Source: Thiomicrospira cyclica ALM1 (lineage in GTDB: Bacteria; Pseudomonadota; Gammaproteobacteria; Thiomicrospirales; Thiomicrospiraceae). Taken from it: a stretch of DNA of 64,000 bases. Of this stretch, positions 15,421-24,945 are shown in pieces. The stretch spans positions 1,054,001-1,118,000 of the forward strand of contig NC_015581.1 in NCBI RefSeq assembly GCF_000214825.1, given 5' to 3'. The notes beneath the pieces were generated by a model, which saw nothing but the letters and a program-made list of their open reading frames with translations, did no database searches and was not told the DNA's origin. Both the position numbers and the translations under genes were made by a program. Every line of letters begins with the position of its first letter. Positions within the stretch are counted from its first letter, which is position 1.

Positions 15421-18400
15421 GTGTTAATTCCTTTTCGCCGCAAACTTTTTCGTAAAACATATTGATGGCATTTTTTTGGTAATCTTCTAAGTCGAATGTA
15501 TTGAACGCTAACTTGCCCTCCAAAAAGTCGTGCATGCCCTGTGCAAGCCCTTCTGCCGAATTTTCAACCAGATGACCAGAACGCCCCTCTATTGCACTTC
15601 GTGAACCGACAATATCTGTCGAGATAATCGGTTTGTTGAGTATCATCGCTTCAAAAAGCACCATCGGCTGCCCTTCGTGGTTTGAAGATAAAACAAAACA
15701 ATCCGCACGCTTTAAAAGTGGGAAAGGGTTAAACCTTCTGCCTAACAGGTGTACGCTTTTTTCTAAGTTAAGTGATGCTATCTGTTGCTGTAACTCGCTC
15801 TTTAGAGGCCCGTCACCCAATATTATTAATTGTATATCTGGTGTGTGTTCGATTGCTTTTTTAAATGCACTGATCATTTTCGCATGATCTTTTTCTGGGG
15901 ATAAACGCCCCATGGTAATAAATGTTTTTTTGCCAGAAGAGAAATAAAGTTCGTCACTGGAATCTATGATGTCATTCGATTTTTCCAGGGTTTCCGTTGG
16001 GTTTTGCAAATTATCGCAATATAAAAATTTATCTTTGGGTATATTGAGATGCGCCACCAAATTAGACAAATTCAGATCTCTCGTTTGCTCAGAAACGGAT
16101 ATCAACCCATCCATGCTTTTATACATTTCAAAAATCCTGCCGAGTCCTGGAAATCTAACTGTAAACTCACCAAACTTGTCATTATGTTGATAGATCACTT
16201 TTCGTTTTACCAGGTTAGTTGGCGCGTTGCTAAAAACAGCAGACCAGAACTGACTGTAGCCGCTGAATTCGATAACAGATTCAAATACAGCCCTACCAAA
16301 AACGCGCATGAACTCCTTGGTGTAAAGTTTTTCGAAAACTGTGTGCATCTCTGCGTTTGTAAACGTAGATTGTTGATTGAACTTGATTTCAACCCACCCT
16401 TCTTCAATTGTTCTGTTCATTCGCCCAACATGGCCAATAACCTTAATATGCTTTGGTAAGCGTTCGAACTGTTCAAGATTAGCTTGGTCTTTTTCTATAG
16501 CATTAGGGCTAATGACAAGGGCGATATTGTATTGTTTGCTGTCAATATTGTTAACAAGGTTTAAGAAGGATGTGGTAATGCCATTGGGCATAAACTGACC
16601 AGCAAAAAATAGTATGTTTTTCTTTTTAATCGAATGGTTAATCTCTTTATCGTGAGCTATGTCTTCAATAAACCATTTGATCACATCCTTTGAAACTCTG
16701 CCTGTTTCATTAGGCGTAAAGTCTTGCTGCGCCTGCGGATAATTTGCATGCTTCTCGTTTGTTGTTAGTTGAGCCTGAACCCGGTTTTTTAGCTCTTTAA
16801 TATCATAGGCAACTTCACCAGGAAGTTTATCCGCTTCAAAATATAGCCCACGCTCTTGCTTGTATTGTTCGTAATCTTCTAGGTAATAGATTATAGGTTT
16901 ACCTGTGACCATAAAGTCAAATGCAATACTGGAATAGTCGGTCACCAAAACATCAATAATGCCGAGCAGTTCATTGGTATTTACTTCTTGCGGGACCACT
17001 AAATTACCTAGATCATTTTCATAGGCAGCGGATTCGACAAAGTAATGCCCTCTGAATAAAAGGTTTATATCAGGATGCTTTAGGGCGTTGATTTCATTGA
17101 TTAGCTTTTCCACTTCAAGCTCGACGCTGCCAAGCGTGCCGCGCCATGTAGGCGCGTAAAGAATTGTTTTTTTGTTAGGATCTAAACCAAGTTTTTCTTG
17201 TAAGCTTGTTTTTCTTGACTCGTCCATATTCAACGTAAGGTCTATTCTCGGATAGCCAGTTTCTGCAAACTTTCCTGTATAAAGGCCTTCGATGTCGTAA
17301 CGCTCTCTAAGTACCCAGGTTGTGTGTGTGTTAGGGCTCAAGATGTGCGTCGCATGCAAGAAATTTCTTTGGGTGTTTTTATGCTCCATGAAATTGTTTT
17401 TAATATCTTTGCCTAAGGTTTTCCAAGGCGTACCGTGCCATGTATTAAGATACTTCTGCCCTTCTTTCCTTATAAAATAAGGTGGGTAGGTGCTGTTGTT
17501 AACAAGATAACTGCACTTAGCTAAATACCTTAAATACAGGTCTGAATCTTTTTTTACAAACACTATATTTTTTTGTTTCTTGTATTCTTTTGGTGGTGGA
17601 TTAGTGTCGTTTACAACCCAGATGTATTTCCAATTTGTGTAAGCTGGATCATTCTGCATTGCAACGAAGATAGCATAAGGGTTGCAGCTCATGCTGACAC
17701 CATTAAAGCTTTCGAATAGTATGGTATCTGGCTTTAACTCTAGTGCCTCATAGTATTCGGTAAAATCTGAGGCCAATTTGAAACCAGCATCTCTAGCATA
17801 AGCACCTTCTGGCACACCATAAGGTTTTTGCAATATGCGTGTTTCACGCAATGCTTCGCTTGCTGCTTGATAACTTTCCGCCTGCGTGAGCACATACCCC
17901 AAACGATAATACCACTCCGGTGTATGGTCATTTTGGCGGTCTAGCGCATGCTGGTAGGCTTCTGCCGCCTTCGGCCAGTTTTGCATCCGCTCATAGGCGT
18001 TGCCCAGTTTGTACCAGGCCTGGTGATCGGTGGTGTCTTGCGCTAGGGCTTTTTCGAGTTCGTTGATTTGCTGCTGGTGGTCGGATGCTTCTGTGCTTTC
18101 TTCCGGTGGCAGGGTTTGGGTTTCTCTGGTTTGCAGAAAAGCTTCGGCGGCTTGTTGGTATTGGCCTTGTTGGTTAAAGATATAGCCGATGCGATAGTGC
18201 CAATAGGGTCTGTGCTCTTCGCTGGTTGCATTGGCGCGCTGATAGGCTTCGATGGCTTGGCTTTGGTAGCCTTCGCCCAGGCGTTCGAAAACAAAGCCGA
18301 GTCGGTAGAACCAATAGGGATTGGGATCGAGGGATTGCTGTTGTTGTAGGTCTATGGCGACCTGGTAGTTTAAGGCGGCTTTTGCCCAGTTGTAGCAGCG

Positions 18401-19177
18401 GTCGTGTGCCATGCCGAGCTTGTAGGTGAGCTCGGGGTCTTGGGGGTTAGTGTTCAGCTGTTGAGCATAAGCTTCAGCGGCTTGTGGCCAATAGCCGCGC
18501 GCCTGGTGAAACACACCGATGCCAAAACGCTGTGCGACATGTTGGGTGTCGGCTTCGATGGCTTGTTGATAGGCACGGTGTGCGGCGTCTGGATTGGGTG
18601 GTCCATCATGGCCTTCTTGTGCATAGCAGTAGCCTTGGCGATAGTACCATTCTGCTGGGGGTGTGTCTTTTTTTCTTTCGATGGCTTCGCCATAGGCTTC
18701 AGCGGCTTGTTGGAAGCGGTTCATGGCTTCAAGCGCCTCACCGAGTTGGTACCAACGTTTCGGGCGCTTGGGTTGAATGGCTAGGCCGTTTTGCAAGGTG
18801 TCGATTTCTTGCCACCATTTTTTTTGCTTGCGCAGGAGTGTGGCGAGTTTAAAAATGGTGAGAAAGCTTTTGGGCTTGAGTTCAATAAACTGGCGACAGA
18901 CATTTTCAGCGGCGTGGGTTTTTTTGGCGAACTTAAGGGCATCTGCCCAGAGCAAGGCGCGCACTTCGGTGGGCTTGATTTGGTAGGCTTTTTCTAGGTG
19001 CGTGGCGGCGGCGTTGTAGTTTTTCGCGTTAAAGCAGTAGACGCCAGCGCGATAAAGGTCTTTGTCGCTGATGGTGTTTTGGCGATCGAGATAGTGTTCT
19101 ATCAGTTTGGCGGCATGTTTCCAGCGTTTGAGTTTGGCCATGGCGATACTGCTGTATAGATAGAATGAGGTTTTCAT
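15410..19177 (-). CDS. TPR - CDP-glycerol glycerophosphotransferase (TagF-like) - GT4 glycosyltransferase
   Basis: Protein of 1255 residues. The first ~450 residues are TPR repeats (WYRLGYVFERLGE-like units recur about ten times). Residues ~460-850 are a teichoic-acid glycerophosphotransferase domain, with YLNTWHGTPWKTLGKD, ILYAPTWRGTLG, LLFRGHYFVE and VLVTDYSSIAFDFM giving the base and CDP-binding positions. Residues ~870-1255 are a GT-B fold GT4: GQFMPNGITTSFLNL, FITMGRLSPEKDH and SSNHEGQPMVLFEAM. It probably builds and glycosylates a poly(alditol phosphate) at the cytoplasmic membrane face. Overlaps join it to both neighbours. Confidence 0.88.
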   Translation of the reverse strand: MKTSFYLYSSIAMAKLKRWKHAAKLIEHYLDRQNTISDKDLYRAGVYCFNAKNYNAAATHLEKAYQIKPTEVRALLWADALKFAKKTHAAENVCRQFIELKPKSFLTIFKLATLLRKQKKWWQEIDTLQNGLAIQPKRPKRWYQLGEALEAMNRFQQAAEAYGEAIERKKDTPPAEWYYRQGYCYAQEGHDGPPNPDAAHRAYQQAIEADTQHVAQRFGIGVFHQARGYWPQAAEAYAQQLNTNPQDPELTYKLGMAHDRCYNWAKAALNYQVAIDLQQQQSLDPNPYWFYRLGFVFERLGEGYQSQAIEAYQRANATSEEHRPYWHYRIGYIFNQQGQYQQAAEAFLQTRETQTLPPEESTEASDHQQQINELEKALAQDTTDHQAWYKLGNAYERMQNWPKAAEAYQHALDRQNDHTPEWYYRLGYVLTQAESYQAASEALRETRILQKPYGVPEGAYARDAGFKLASDFTEYYEALELKPDTILFESFNGVSMSCNPYAIFVAMQNDPAYTNWKYIWVVNDTNPPPKEYKKQKNIVFVKKDSDLYLRYLAKCSYLVNNSTYPPYFIRKEGQKYLNTWHGTPWKTLGKDIKNNFMEHKNTQRNFLHATHILSPNTHTTWVLRERYDIEGLYTGKFAETGYPRIDLTLNMDESRKTSLQEKLGLDPNKKTILYAPTWRGTLGSVELEVEKLINEINALKHPDINLLFRGHYFVESAAYENDLGNLVVPQEVNTNELLGIIDVLVTDYSSIAFDFMVTGKPIIYYLEDYEQYKQERGLYFEADKLPGEVAYDIKELKNRVQAQLTTNEKHANYPQAQQDFTPNETGRVSKDVIKWFIEDIAHDKEINHSIKKKNILFFAGQFMPNGITTSFLNLVNNIDSKQYNIALVISPNAIEKDQANLEQFERLPKHIKVIGHVGRMNRTIEEGWVEIKFNQQSTFTNAEMHTVFEKLYTKEFMRVFGRAVFESVIEFSGYSQFWSAVFSNAPTNLVKRKVIYQHNDKFGEFTVRFPGLGRIFEMYKSMDGLISVSEQTRDLNLSNLVAHLNIPKDKFLYCDNLQNPTETLEKSNDIIDSSDELYFSSGKKTFITMGRLSPEKDHAKMISAFKKAIEHTPDIQLIILGDGPLKSELQQQIASLNLEKSVHLLGRRFNPFPLLKRADCFVLSSNHEGQPMVLFEAMILNKPIISTDIVGSRSAIEGRSGHLVENSAEGLAQGMHDFLEGKLAFNTFDLEDYQKNAINMFYEKVCGEKELTHVN

Positions 19178-21000
19178 ACTGCGTTTCCGTTTTGTTTTTT
19201 GTTTGCTGTGTGGGTTTCAATTAGTGCGTTGAGCGTTTGGGCGTAGTGCAACGCGCGTTTAAAATGGCTGGCGTTTAGTGCTTGTTGGAGTTTTTGCGCA
19301 CAGGCGACGAGTTTTAAGTCTTGGCCGCTATAGTGGGCGCGAATGTCTTTGCGGTTGGCTTTTAGCCAGGAGGCTTTGTCGTCAAACCATTCGTCAGGTT
19401 GATTTAGGTCGAATGCGATACCCAAAGGTTCCAAGCTCCAGCGACCCCAGGCCATGATATAGACTTGGGTGAGGTCGGTGCGTTGGTCGGTTTGCCATAC
19501 GAGGGTGCCGGGTTTGCGGTCGGGGTTGTAGATATAAAGCGGCTGGGCGTCAAGGCGCTGTATCAAGCTTGGGAGGTTGGCTTGCAGCTGTTTATATTGC
19601 TGGCGCTCTTCTGGGGTGTCGATACCGACTTCGAGCCGCTTGACCAGCTCTGAACTGAATTTGTCGGCGAGTAAGGGGCGCGTGAGTTTGTAGTCTTTGA
19701 CCAGTGCTTTAGGCGGTATAAAGCGGTGAAATATTTGTTGGTTAAGACTGTTGAGTGCGGCTCTGAAGTCTTTTGCGAGCAGCGGTTCGGCTGTGCCGTA
19801 ATCTAGGATTTGGCAGTCAAAGTCTTGGATTTGGTATTGTGCCAGCACAGGTGGCGCTTTGAATTGGGCGCGATCTATGTAGGTGAATAAAAAGGCTTCT
19901 CGCTCTAGCAGATGGCGGCTTTGTTTGTTGAAAATTTGTTGCTGGGCGAACTGGGTTGGCGTCGTTGGGGTTTCGATTTTTAACAGGGTGACGCCTGTTA
20001 GATTAGAGTCCATCCAATTGACTGTGGCGGGGGTTGTTTCGCCCGGTTTAAGCTGGTCGTTAACCAGCGCGGTTCTGCGTTTTTTTTCGAAAATATCGCG
20101 CAGGAGGGTTTTGTGTTTTCTTTCTTTTATGCTGGTTTTTTGGGATTTGAAGACCAGGGCATTGATTTTTTGTGCGTTCTTGTTGAGTGTGAAGCTGGCG
20201 TTGATATTGGCTTCAGCAAAACTAGCGATTTGACGTAGAACCAGAAACGAGATTAGGGAGATGAGAATGTTGGGGCCGTCGCCATCAAGGTATGGGTATA
20301 GGATTAATAAAAACCCCATTAAAAAGGCGGTCGATGAAAGCACACTGGTATAGGTTTTCGGGTTTTTAGTCAACCAGGCCTGGATGGTATTTTGGGGAAT
20401 GAAGTAGCTTGGGATGTATTGGTTCGCTTGGTTTGTGGCTGGGCTGGTGTTTTGCGTTTGCGCTGTCCAGAGCATCAGCGCGGTTAGGGTTAAGCCGAAT
20501 AGCGAAAAAAGGAGGATAAAGCTGAATACGGGTAAGTTAATAAAATAGAGCAACACCAGACCGAGTGCTATAAACAGGTTGTTCGCGGCAATGCCGGTGA
20601 TGCGTTCATAGTAGCTTTGCGCCAGGGTGTCTTGGTTGCGAATGACGGTCATTTTATTGGCACGCTTCACCATAGCGCTCGCGCCGGGTTTGGCGAGGCG
20701 GCTGGTAAGGTGGTCAAAGATTAACGCCAGCAGGTAGCACGAAATCGCGCCGAGTGTCAGCCCGACCACCCAGTCCATCTTTTGCGCAGGATCGACAAAA
20801 GGGAAATACCTTGGCACGCCCGGGGTTCCAATCAGTAGGATCACTTTTAGCGGCAACAAGAATGCGAGCAGGTATGCGATCTTAGAGAGGGCTTGCAACA
20901 GGATAACGCTAAGCGTAATCCTAGCGTGCGCCCTGAGCAGGGTTTTTAAGATGCGATACTGCCATCCGAGTGTCGATTTGAGTGCGTAGGTAAACGGCAT
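19174..21000 (-). CDS. Membrane protein with ABC-exporter-like helices and degenerate kinase-like C-terminus
   Basis: Protein of 608 residues from ATG 21000 (a TTG five codons upstream is also in frame). Residues ~30-270 hold about six hydrophobic segments arranged like an ABC-exporter transmembrane domain (ALSKIAYLLAFLLPLKVILL), but no ATPase domain follows. The C-terminal ~280 residues have ERE and PPVLAQY, then YIYNPDRKPGTLVWQTD and IMAWGRWSLEPLGIAFD. These look like an APH-kinase catalytic loop in which HGD...N is lost. The function is unknown. The gene is ATGA-coupled to the 1255-residue transferase gene and lies 1 nt after tagD, so it may anchor or export the polymer. Confidence 0.6.
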   Translation of the reverse strand: MPFTYALKSTLGWQYRILKTLLRAHARITLSVILLQALSKIAYLLAFLLPLKVILLIGTPGVPRYFPFVDPAQKMDWVVGLTLGAISCYLLALIFDHLTSRLAKPGASAMVKRANKMTVIRNQDTLAQSYYERITGIAANNLFIALGLVLLYFINLPVFSFILLFSLFGLTLTALMLWTAQTQNTSPATNQANQYIPSYFIPQNTIQAWLTKNPKTYTSVLSSTAFLMGFLLILYPYLDGDGPNILISLISFLVLRQIASFAEANINASFTLNKNAQKINALVFKSQKTSIKERKHKTLLRDIFEKKRRTALVNDQLKPGETTPATVNWMDSNLTGVTLLKIETPTTPTQFAQQQIFNKQSRHLLEREAFLFTYIDRAQFKAPPVLAQYQIQDFDCQILDYGTAEPLLAKDFRAALNSLNQQIFHRFIPPKALVKDYKLTRPLLADKFSSELVKRLEVGIDTPEERQQYKQLQANLPSLIQRLDAQPLYIYNPDRKPGTLVWQTDQRTDLTQVYIMAWGRWSLEPLGIAFDLNQPDEWFDDKASWLKANRKDIRAHYSGQDLKLVACAQKLQQALNASHFKRALHYAQTLNALIETHTANKKQNGNAV

Positions 21001-21001
21001 A

Positions 21002-21415
21002 TTAAATCTTATCAAGAATTTCTCTAAGCTTAGTGCTTGATGTGTGCGTGGTGTATGAGAAATATATTATTTCTACATTGACCTCGGCAAACTGTTTTTC
21101 GAGTTGGTTCCATTTTTCGGTTCCTTTCCAATCGTCGCCGACAAACATGCGATCAAACTTTAAGTTTTGCCAGGCTTCAAATTTATCCATATTGACTTGT
21201 GGCACCACTTCATCTACGAATTTTATGTGCTCGACAATCTCCATTCTTTCAAAAAATGGAATGATTGGCTTCTTGCCCTTTCTTTGTTCACAAAGTTCGT
21301 CGGTAGTCACACCGACGATGAGATAGTCACATTCTAGCTTTGCTCTTTTCAAAAGGTTTAAGTGTCCGATGTGAAATAAATCGTAAACGCCTGTTGTATA
21401 GCCAATTTTTTTCAT
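21002..21415 (-). CDS. tagD: Glycerol-3-phosphate cytidylyltransferase (TagD-like)
   Basis: Protein of 137 residues, close to the 129 of Bacillus TagD. TTGVYDLFHIGHLNLLKRAK carries the HxGH motif (residues 7-26). FVGDDWKGTEKW and SSTKLREIL follow, the latter replacing ISTTxI. It makes CDP-glycerol from CTP and glycerol-3-phosphate for the TagF-type transferases on both sides. It shares the HIGHLNLL and GDDWKG blocks with the protein at 3395-3865. It lies in the middle of the polymer operon with 1- and 16-nt spacers. Confidence 0.9.
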   Translation of the reverse strand: MKKIGYTTGVYDLFHIGHLNLLKRAKLECDYLIVGVTTDELCEQRKGKKPIIPFFERMEIVEHIKFVDEVVPQVNMDKFEAWQNLKFDRMFVGDDWKGTEKWNQLEKQFAEVNVEIIYFSYTTHTSSTKLREILDKI

Positions 21416-21431
21416 GCTTTAACCTTAAAAT

Positions 21432-22886
21432 CTAGTACTGTACTTGGTATCCGCCACTAAGTATGGCTTGTTTGATAAATTCCCCTTCTCGCTCAGAGTA
21501 GTCTGCTATTTCTAATAAATCCTGAGGTGTCAACATGAGGGTTTTTCTATATTCGATTATTGCTGGACTCTTAATTTTCTTCCAAAAAGGGTCTGGTGTT
21601 TTCCAGTTTGCTCCATAAACTGATTCAACTTTTTTGGTGTAGTTTTTGGGTACAAGAATGCTGTGTCCGTGGAAACTTTCTTTTCTCATTGGATAAAAGT
21701 CTTCAGGGGTTAGTTTTGTATCTACGAATGTCGGTCTTTTATAAAACCCATCAATAAACGCGGCTGGAAAAATATCTATGTGGTGCCCTGTATGATCAAA
21801 CCACATGAAGTAGTCGCTGCGGATTTTCTTACCGACTTTGGTGACGAGCCTAATATCTTCACCTAATTTAAGTAGCGTAAGGATAATATGCTTGTATTCA
21901 TCATGAATTTTATTTACATCAGAATATTTTGAAATATATCCAGAATCAAAGTCTTTATCAAAACCGATCACTCCCCCCGATCTGGCAAAGCCAAGCAAAG
22001 TGCCGCCCACAACATATAAATCCAAGCCGAATTCTTGGTTGAATATTTTTCTTGCTCTGGTGTAGTGCTCTAGGGTTGAGTTAATCCAGTACTGATTTTC
22101 ATTCTTCGGTTTTACTAACCGTCCTTTTTTGTTTAGAAGATAACCTTGCTCTAAAGCCTGTTGGATATTTTTATTGGTTTTAGCTTCTACTAAACTTTCG
22201 AGCCATGAGTTAAGGTTTAATCGTTGGCCGTTTAATTGGATAGCCGTCAAACCTAAACTCGGAAGTGACTTAAGTAGTTCTTCAGATAAATAAAAGTAGA
22301 AAGTATGCTCTTTCTGGCCGTTATTGCCCACTGAAGACTTTATGGGCATGCTGGCAACTTGGGTTTCATTTACCAAAAGTTGAGCAGCGTCATTTAACAT
22401 ATGACTTTCATCGCCAACCAATTTAAATTTTAATTGATAACGCGTACCGGTTTTTTTAATAAAAAGCTTAATGTCAAAGCTATTCCAGTCTTTTATGGTA
22501 AAAGAAGCGGCGGGGTTTATTGCACTTTCAAAGAAGTCTCTTTTTATATACTGGCGCTTTCTACGCGGTACAGCCAACTTGCTCAATTCTTTTAAAACGA
22601 GATTTAATTCATACTTTGTTATTTTTTTTTGCTTCAATAAAGCTTTCAACTTGATGAGGTATGATTTTTTTCTCGGGTTGTGCGCTAGTGCCTTTTTGAT
22701 CATATCTATTGCATAATCAAGTTCTTCAGCTTTTTTAGCATATATCGAAGTGCGATAATAATGTTTCGATTGGGGCTGTTTATCAAACTTCAGGTAGCCT
22801 TTCATAAGACCTAGCGCGACCTTCCAAAAACGTATCTTTGCAAAAAGTATTGCGATAAAAATCAATGGGATAAGTGATATTTTCAT
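21432..22886 (-). CDS. LicD/fukutin-type phosphotransferase with N-terminal helical region
   Basis: Protein of 484 residues. The N-terminus is hydrophobic (SLIPLIFIAILFAKI), followed by TPR-like helices (AEELDYAIDMIKKALAHN). The C-terminal ~210 residues form a LicD-family nucleotidyltransferase-fold domain: VVGGTLLGFARSGGVIGFDKD contains the GG...D..D metal site, and HHIDIFPAAF supplies another acid. LicD enzymes attach phosphocholine, and fukutin relatives attach ribitol-5-phosphate from CDP-ribitol. That would suit a CDP-alditol polymer operon. The middle ~140 residues have no recognised family. Confidence 0.82.
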   Translation of the reverse strand: MKISLIPLIFIAILFAKIRFWKVALGLMKGYLKFDKQPQSKHYYRTSIYAKKAEELDYAIDMIKKALAHNPRKKSYLIKLKALLKQKKITKYELNLVLKELSKLAVPRRKRQYIKRDFFESAINPAASFTIKDWNSFDIKLFIKKTGTRYQLKFKLVGDESHMLNDAAQLLVNETQVASMPIKSSVGNNGQKEHTFYFYLSEELLKSLPSLGLTAIQLNGQRLNLNSWLESLVEAKTNKNIQQALEQGYLLNKKGRLVKPKNENQYWINSTLEHYTRARKIFNQEFGLDLYVVGGTLLGFARSGGVIGFDKDFDSGYISKYSDVNKIHDEYKHIILTLLKLGEDIRLVTKVGKKIRSDYFMWFDHTGHHIDIFPAAFIDGFYKRPTFVDTKLTPEDFYPMRKESFHGHSILVPKNYTKKVESVYGANWKTPDPFWKKIKSPAIIEYRKTLMLTPQDLLEIADYSEREGEFIKQAILSGGYQVQY

Positions 22887-22894
22887 ATTAGCTC

Positions 22895-23893
22895 TTAAAC
22901 TTTCTCGTTATTAATTTGCTTGAGGACATCAGCAAGGCTTTTTGCACTATTACCGATAAACGCTTCTGGCAAGTATTGTTCAATAAAGTCTTTAACATCA
23001 CGATTAATGCCCTCACCCTGTTCTATGAATTCTATAACATCATCTATTGACTCTGCATGTAACCCGATTTTGTTTTCAAAAATATAAGCCTCGGCGCTAC
23101 CTTTTAGGTTTTCTTGAATTCTTTTACCTATTAACCAATTGGGAAAAATGACGGGTTTTCCTAGCGCCCAAGCCTCATATACGATGGTGCCAAAGTCTGA
23201 TATCACATAGTCAGCCTCGATTAGCGCATCAACGGTTGGTTTTTTATTTACAACTTTATTTCCAGGGTGTAGGGACTTTGTAAAATCGTACCTCCCTTCT
23301 AACAATGCTGTCCATTGACCAAACTCAGGATAGGAGGATGTTGATAAACCTTCTTTTCCTCGCTTTCGTCTATCATGGGTTGGTGCCCAGAGCACTTTGA
23401 CTTTTTCCGTTGGCTTTTGATTTGATTTGTATTTATTTTGCAAATCAATAAGCTCGTCAAGCCTTGGCCAACCCACACAGTGAATTTGATTTTCGTTTAG
23501 CGTTACTTTTGGATGATTAAGTAGTTTATTCTTTAACCATGGTCCAGGCACCAGGACATGTTTGCGCCTATTGATGTAACATTCTCCATTCTCATCTCGC
23601 ATTGTGAGGTAGTTTTTGTCAGCTACACCATGCGACATCAAAATATCTGCGCCACCACGCACAAATAAGTCAAAAGTATAAGTACATTTTTTTCTATATA
23701 AGCTATTTCTATATAGATTATTCTTTTTGAGTTTAAGTAGCTTGAATATTATTTTTTTTAAAATTATTTCATACCTAACAGTTAAATATGATCCCTGGGG
23801 CAAGTCAGCTTGTATGATATCAAAGATTTGCTTTTCTACTTGCCTATAATCTAACCCTGCTTCAGTAACAAAGCAAAAACAAACTTTATTCAT
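22895..23893 (-). CDS. TagF-like CDP-alditol phosphotransferase, tandem paralogue 1
   Basis: Protein of 332 residues with a CDP-glycerol glycerophosphotransferase-type core. It has MSHGVADKNYLT in place of the usual WHGT region, then HVLVPGPWLKNKL, VKVLWAPTHDRRKRG, SLHPGNKV and ADYVISDFGTIVYEAWALGKP. It is much shorter than TagF (~400 for the catalytic domain) and has no membrane segment. It is nearly identical in the middle to its neighbour at 23931-24932, while the first ~80 residues differ. Spacing of 8 nt to the LicD-like gene places it in the same operon. Confidence 0.84.
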   Translation of the reverse strand: MNKVCFCFVTEAGLDYRQVEKQIFDIIQADLPQGSYLTVRYEIILKKIIFKLLKLKKNNLYRNSLYRKKCTYTFDLFVRGGADILMSHGVADKNYLTMRDENGECYINRRKHVLVPGPWLKNKLLNHPKVTLNENQIHCVGWPRLDELIDLQNKYKSNQKPTEKVKVLWAPTHDRRKRGKEGLSTSSYPEFGQWTALLEGRYDFTKSLHPGNKVVNKKPTVDALIEADYVISDFGTIVYEAWALGKPVIFPNWLIGKRIQENLKGSAEAYIFENKIGLHAESIDDVIEFIEQGEGINRDVKDFIEQYLPEAFIGNSAKSLADVLKQINNEKV

Positions 23894-23930
23894 TTATACC
23901 TCACAAAAGGCCTGTTTGAATCACTCATTA

Positions 23931-24932
23931 TTATTCGACACAACCTTTTAAAAACAATTCATTTATAGTGTTAGCACTTTGGCCATTTAAGTCTTCGGGT
24001 AGATAAGATTCCATAAATTGCTTCACATCATCGCCAATTTCTTTTTTCAACTCAATAAAATCAACAACCTCTTGGATAGAATTAGCATGTAATCCAATTT
24101 TATTTTCAAAAATATAAGCCTCGGCACTACCTTTTAGGTTTTTTTTAATTCTTTGCCCTATTAACCAATTAGGGAAAATGACGGGTTTCCCAAGCGCCCA
24201 AGCCTCATACACGATGGTGCCAAAGTCTGATATTACATAGTCGGCCTCGATTAGCGCATCAACGGTTGGTTTTTTATCTAGAACCTTGTTTCTCGGGTGT
24301 AAAGATTTTGTGTAATCGAACTTATCTTCTAACAACTCTGTCCATTGATCAAACTCAGGATAGGAGGATGTTGATAAACCTTCTTTTCCTCGCTTTCGTC
24401 TATCATGGGTTGGTGCCCAGAGCACTTTAACTTTTTCCGTTGGCTTTTGATTTGATTTGTATTTATTTTGCAAATCAATAAGCTCGTCAAGCCTTGGCCA
24501 ACCCACACAGTGAATTTGATTTTCGTTTAGCGTTATTTTTGGGTGATTAAGTAGTTTATTCTTTAACCATGGTCCAGGCACCAGGACATGTTTGCGCCTA
24601 TTGATGTAACATTCTCCATTCTCATCTCGCATTGTGAGGTAGTTTTTGTCTGCTACACCATGCGACATAAGCACATCACCACTTGCACGAATAAACATAT
24701 CAAAACTTAAACCATTTTTTATGGTTTTCTTTTTTTTCTTTATAAAGTCGACTTCTTTAATTGTTGTATAAGACCCTTTCGGCATCTTATTTTGTATGAT
24801 ATTAAATGTTTGTTTTTGTACCTGACTATAGTTTCGCCCAGCTCTAATTAAAAAATAGATATGGGATATCTTTTTTTTATTCGAAAATGTTTTTTGTATT
24901 TTTTTTATTATTTTTCGTATTGTTTTTTTCAT
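23931..24932 (-). CDS. TagF-like CDP-alditol phosphotransferase, tandem paralogue 2
   Basis: Protein of 333 residues from ATG 24932; a TTG eight codons upstream is possible but lacks support. It has the same motifs as its neighbour (MSHGVADKNYLT, VLWAPTHDRRKRG, SLHPRNKVLDKK, VISDFGTIVYEAWALG). The N-terminal 60 residues are very Lys-rich (KKTIRKIIKKIQ, KKKKKTIKNG), and the coding DNA there is poly-T rich. Divergent ends with a near-identical centre suggest that the pair acts on related but different acceptors. Confidence 0.84.
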   Translation of the reverse strand: MKKTIRKIIKKIQKTFSNKKKISHIYFLIRAGRNYSQVQKQTFNIIQNKMPKGSYTTIKEVDFIKKKKKTIKNGLSFDMFIRASGDVLMSHGVADKNYLTMRDENGECYINRRKHVLVPGPWLKNKLLNHPKITLNENQIHCVGWPRLDELIDLQNKYKSNQKPTEKVKVLWAPTHDRRKRGKEGLSTSSYPEFDQWTELLEDKFDYTKSLHPRNKVLDKKPTVDALIEADYVISDFGTIVYEAWALGKPVIFPNWLIGQRIKKNLKGSAEAYIFENKIGLHANSIQEVVDFIELKKEIGDDVKQFMESYLPEDLNGQSANTINELFLKGCVE

Positions 24933-24945
24933 TAACGTTTCCTTT

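Noticed and set aside
18068-18997. Several plus-strand frames opposite the TPR region of the 1255-residue gene
   Set aside because: They mirror the repetitive TPR coding sequence on the other strand and have no start signals or family features.
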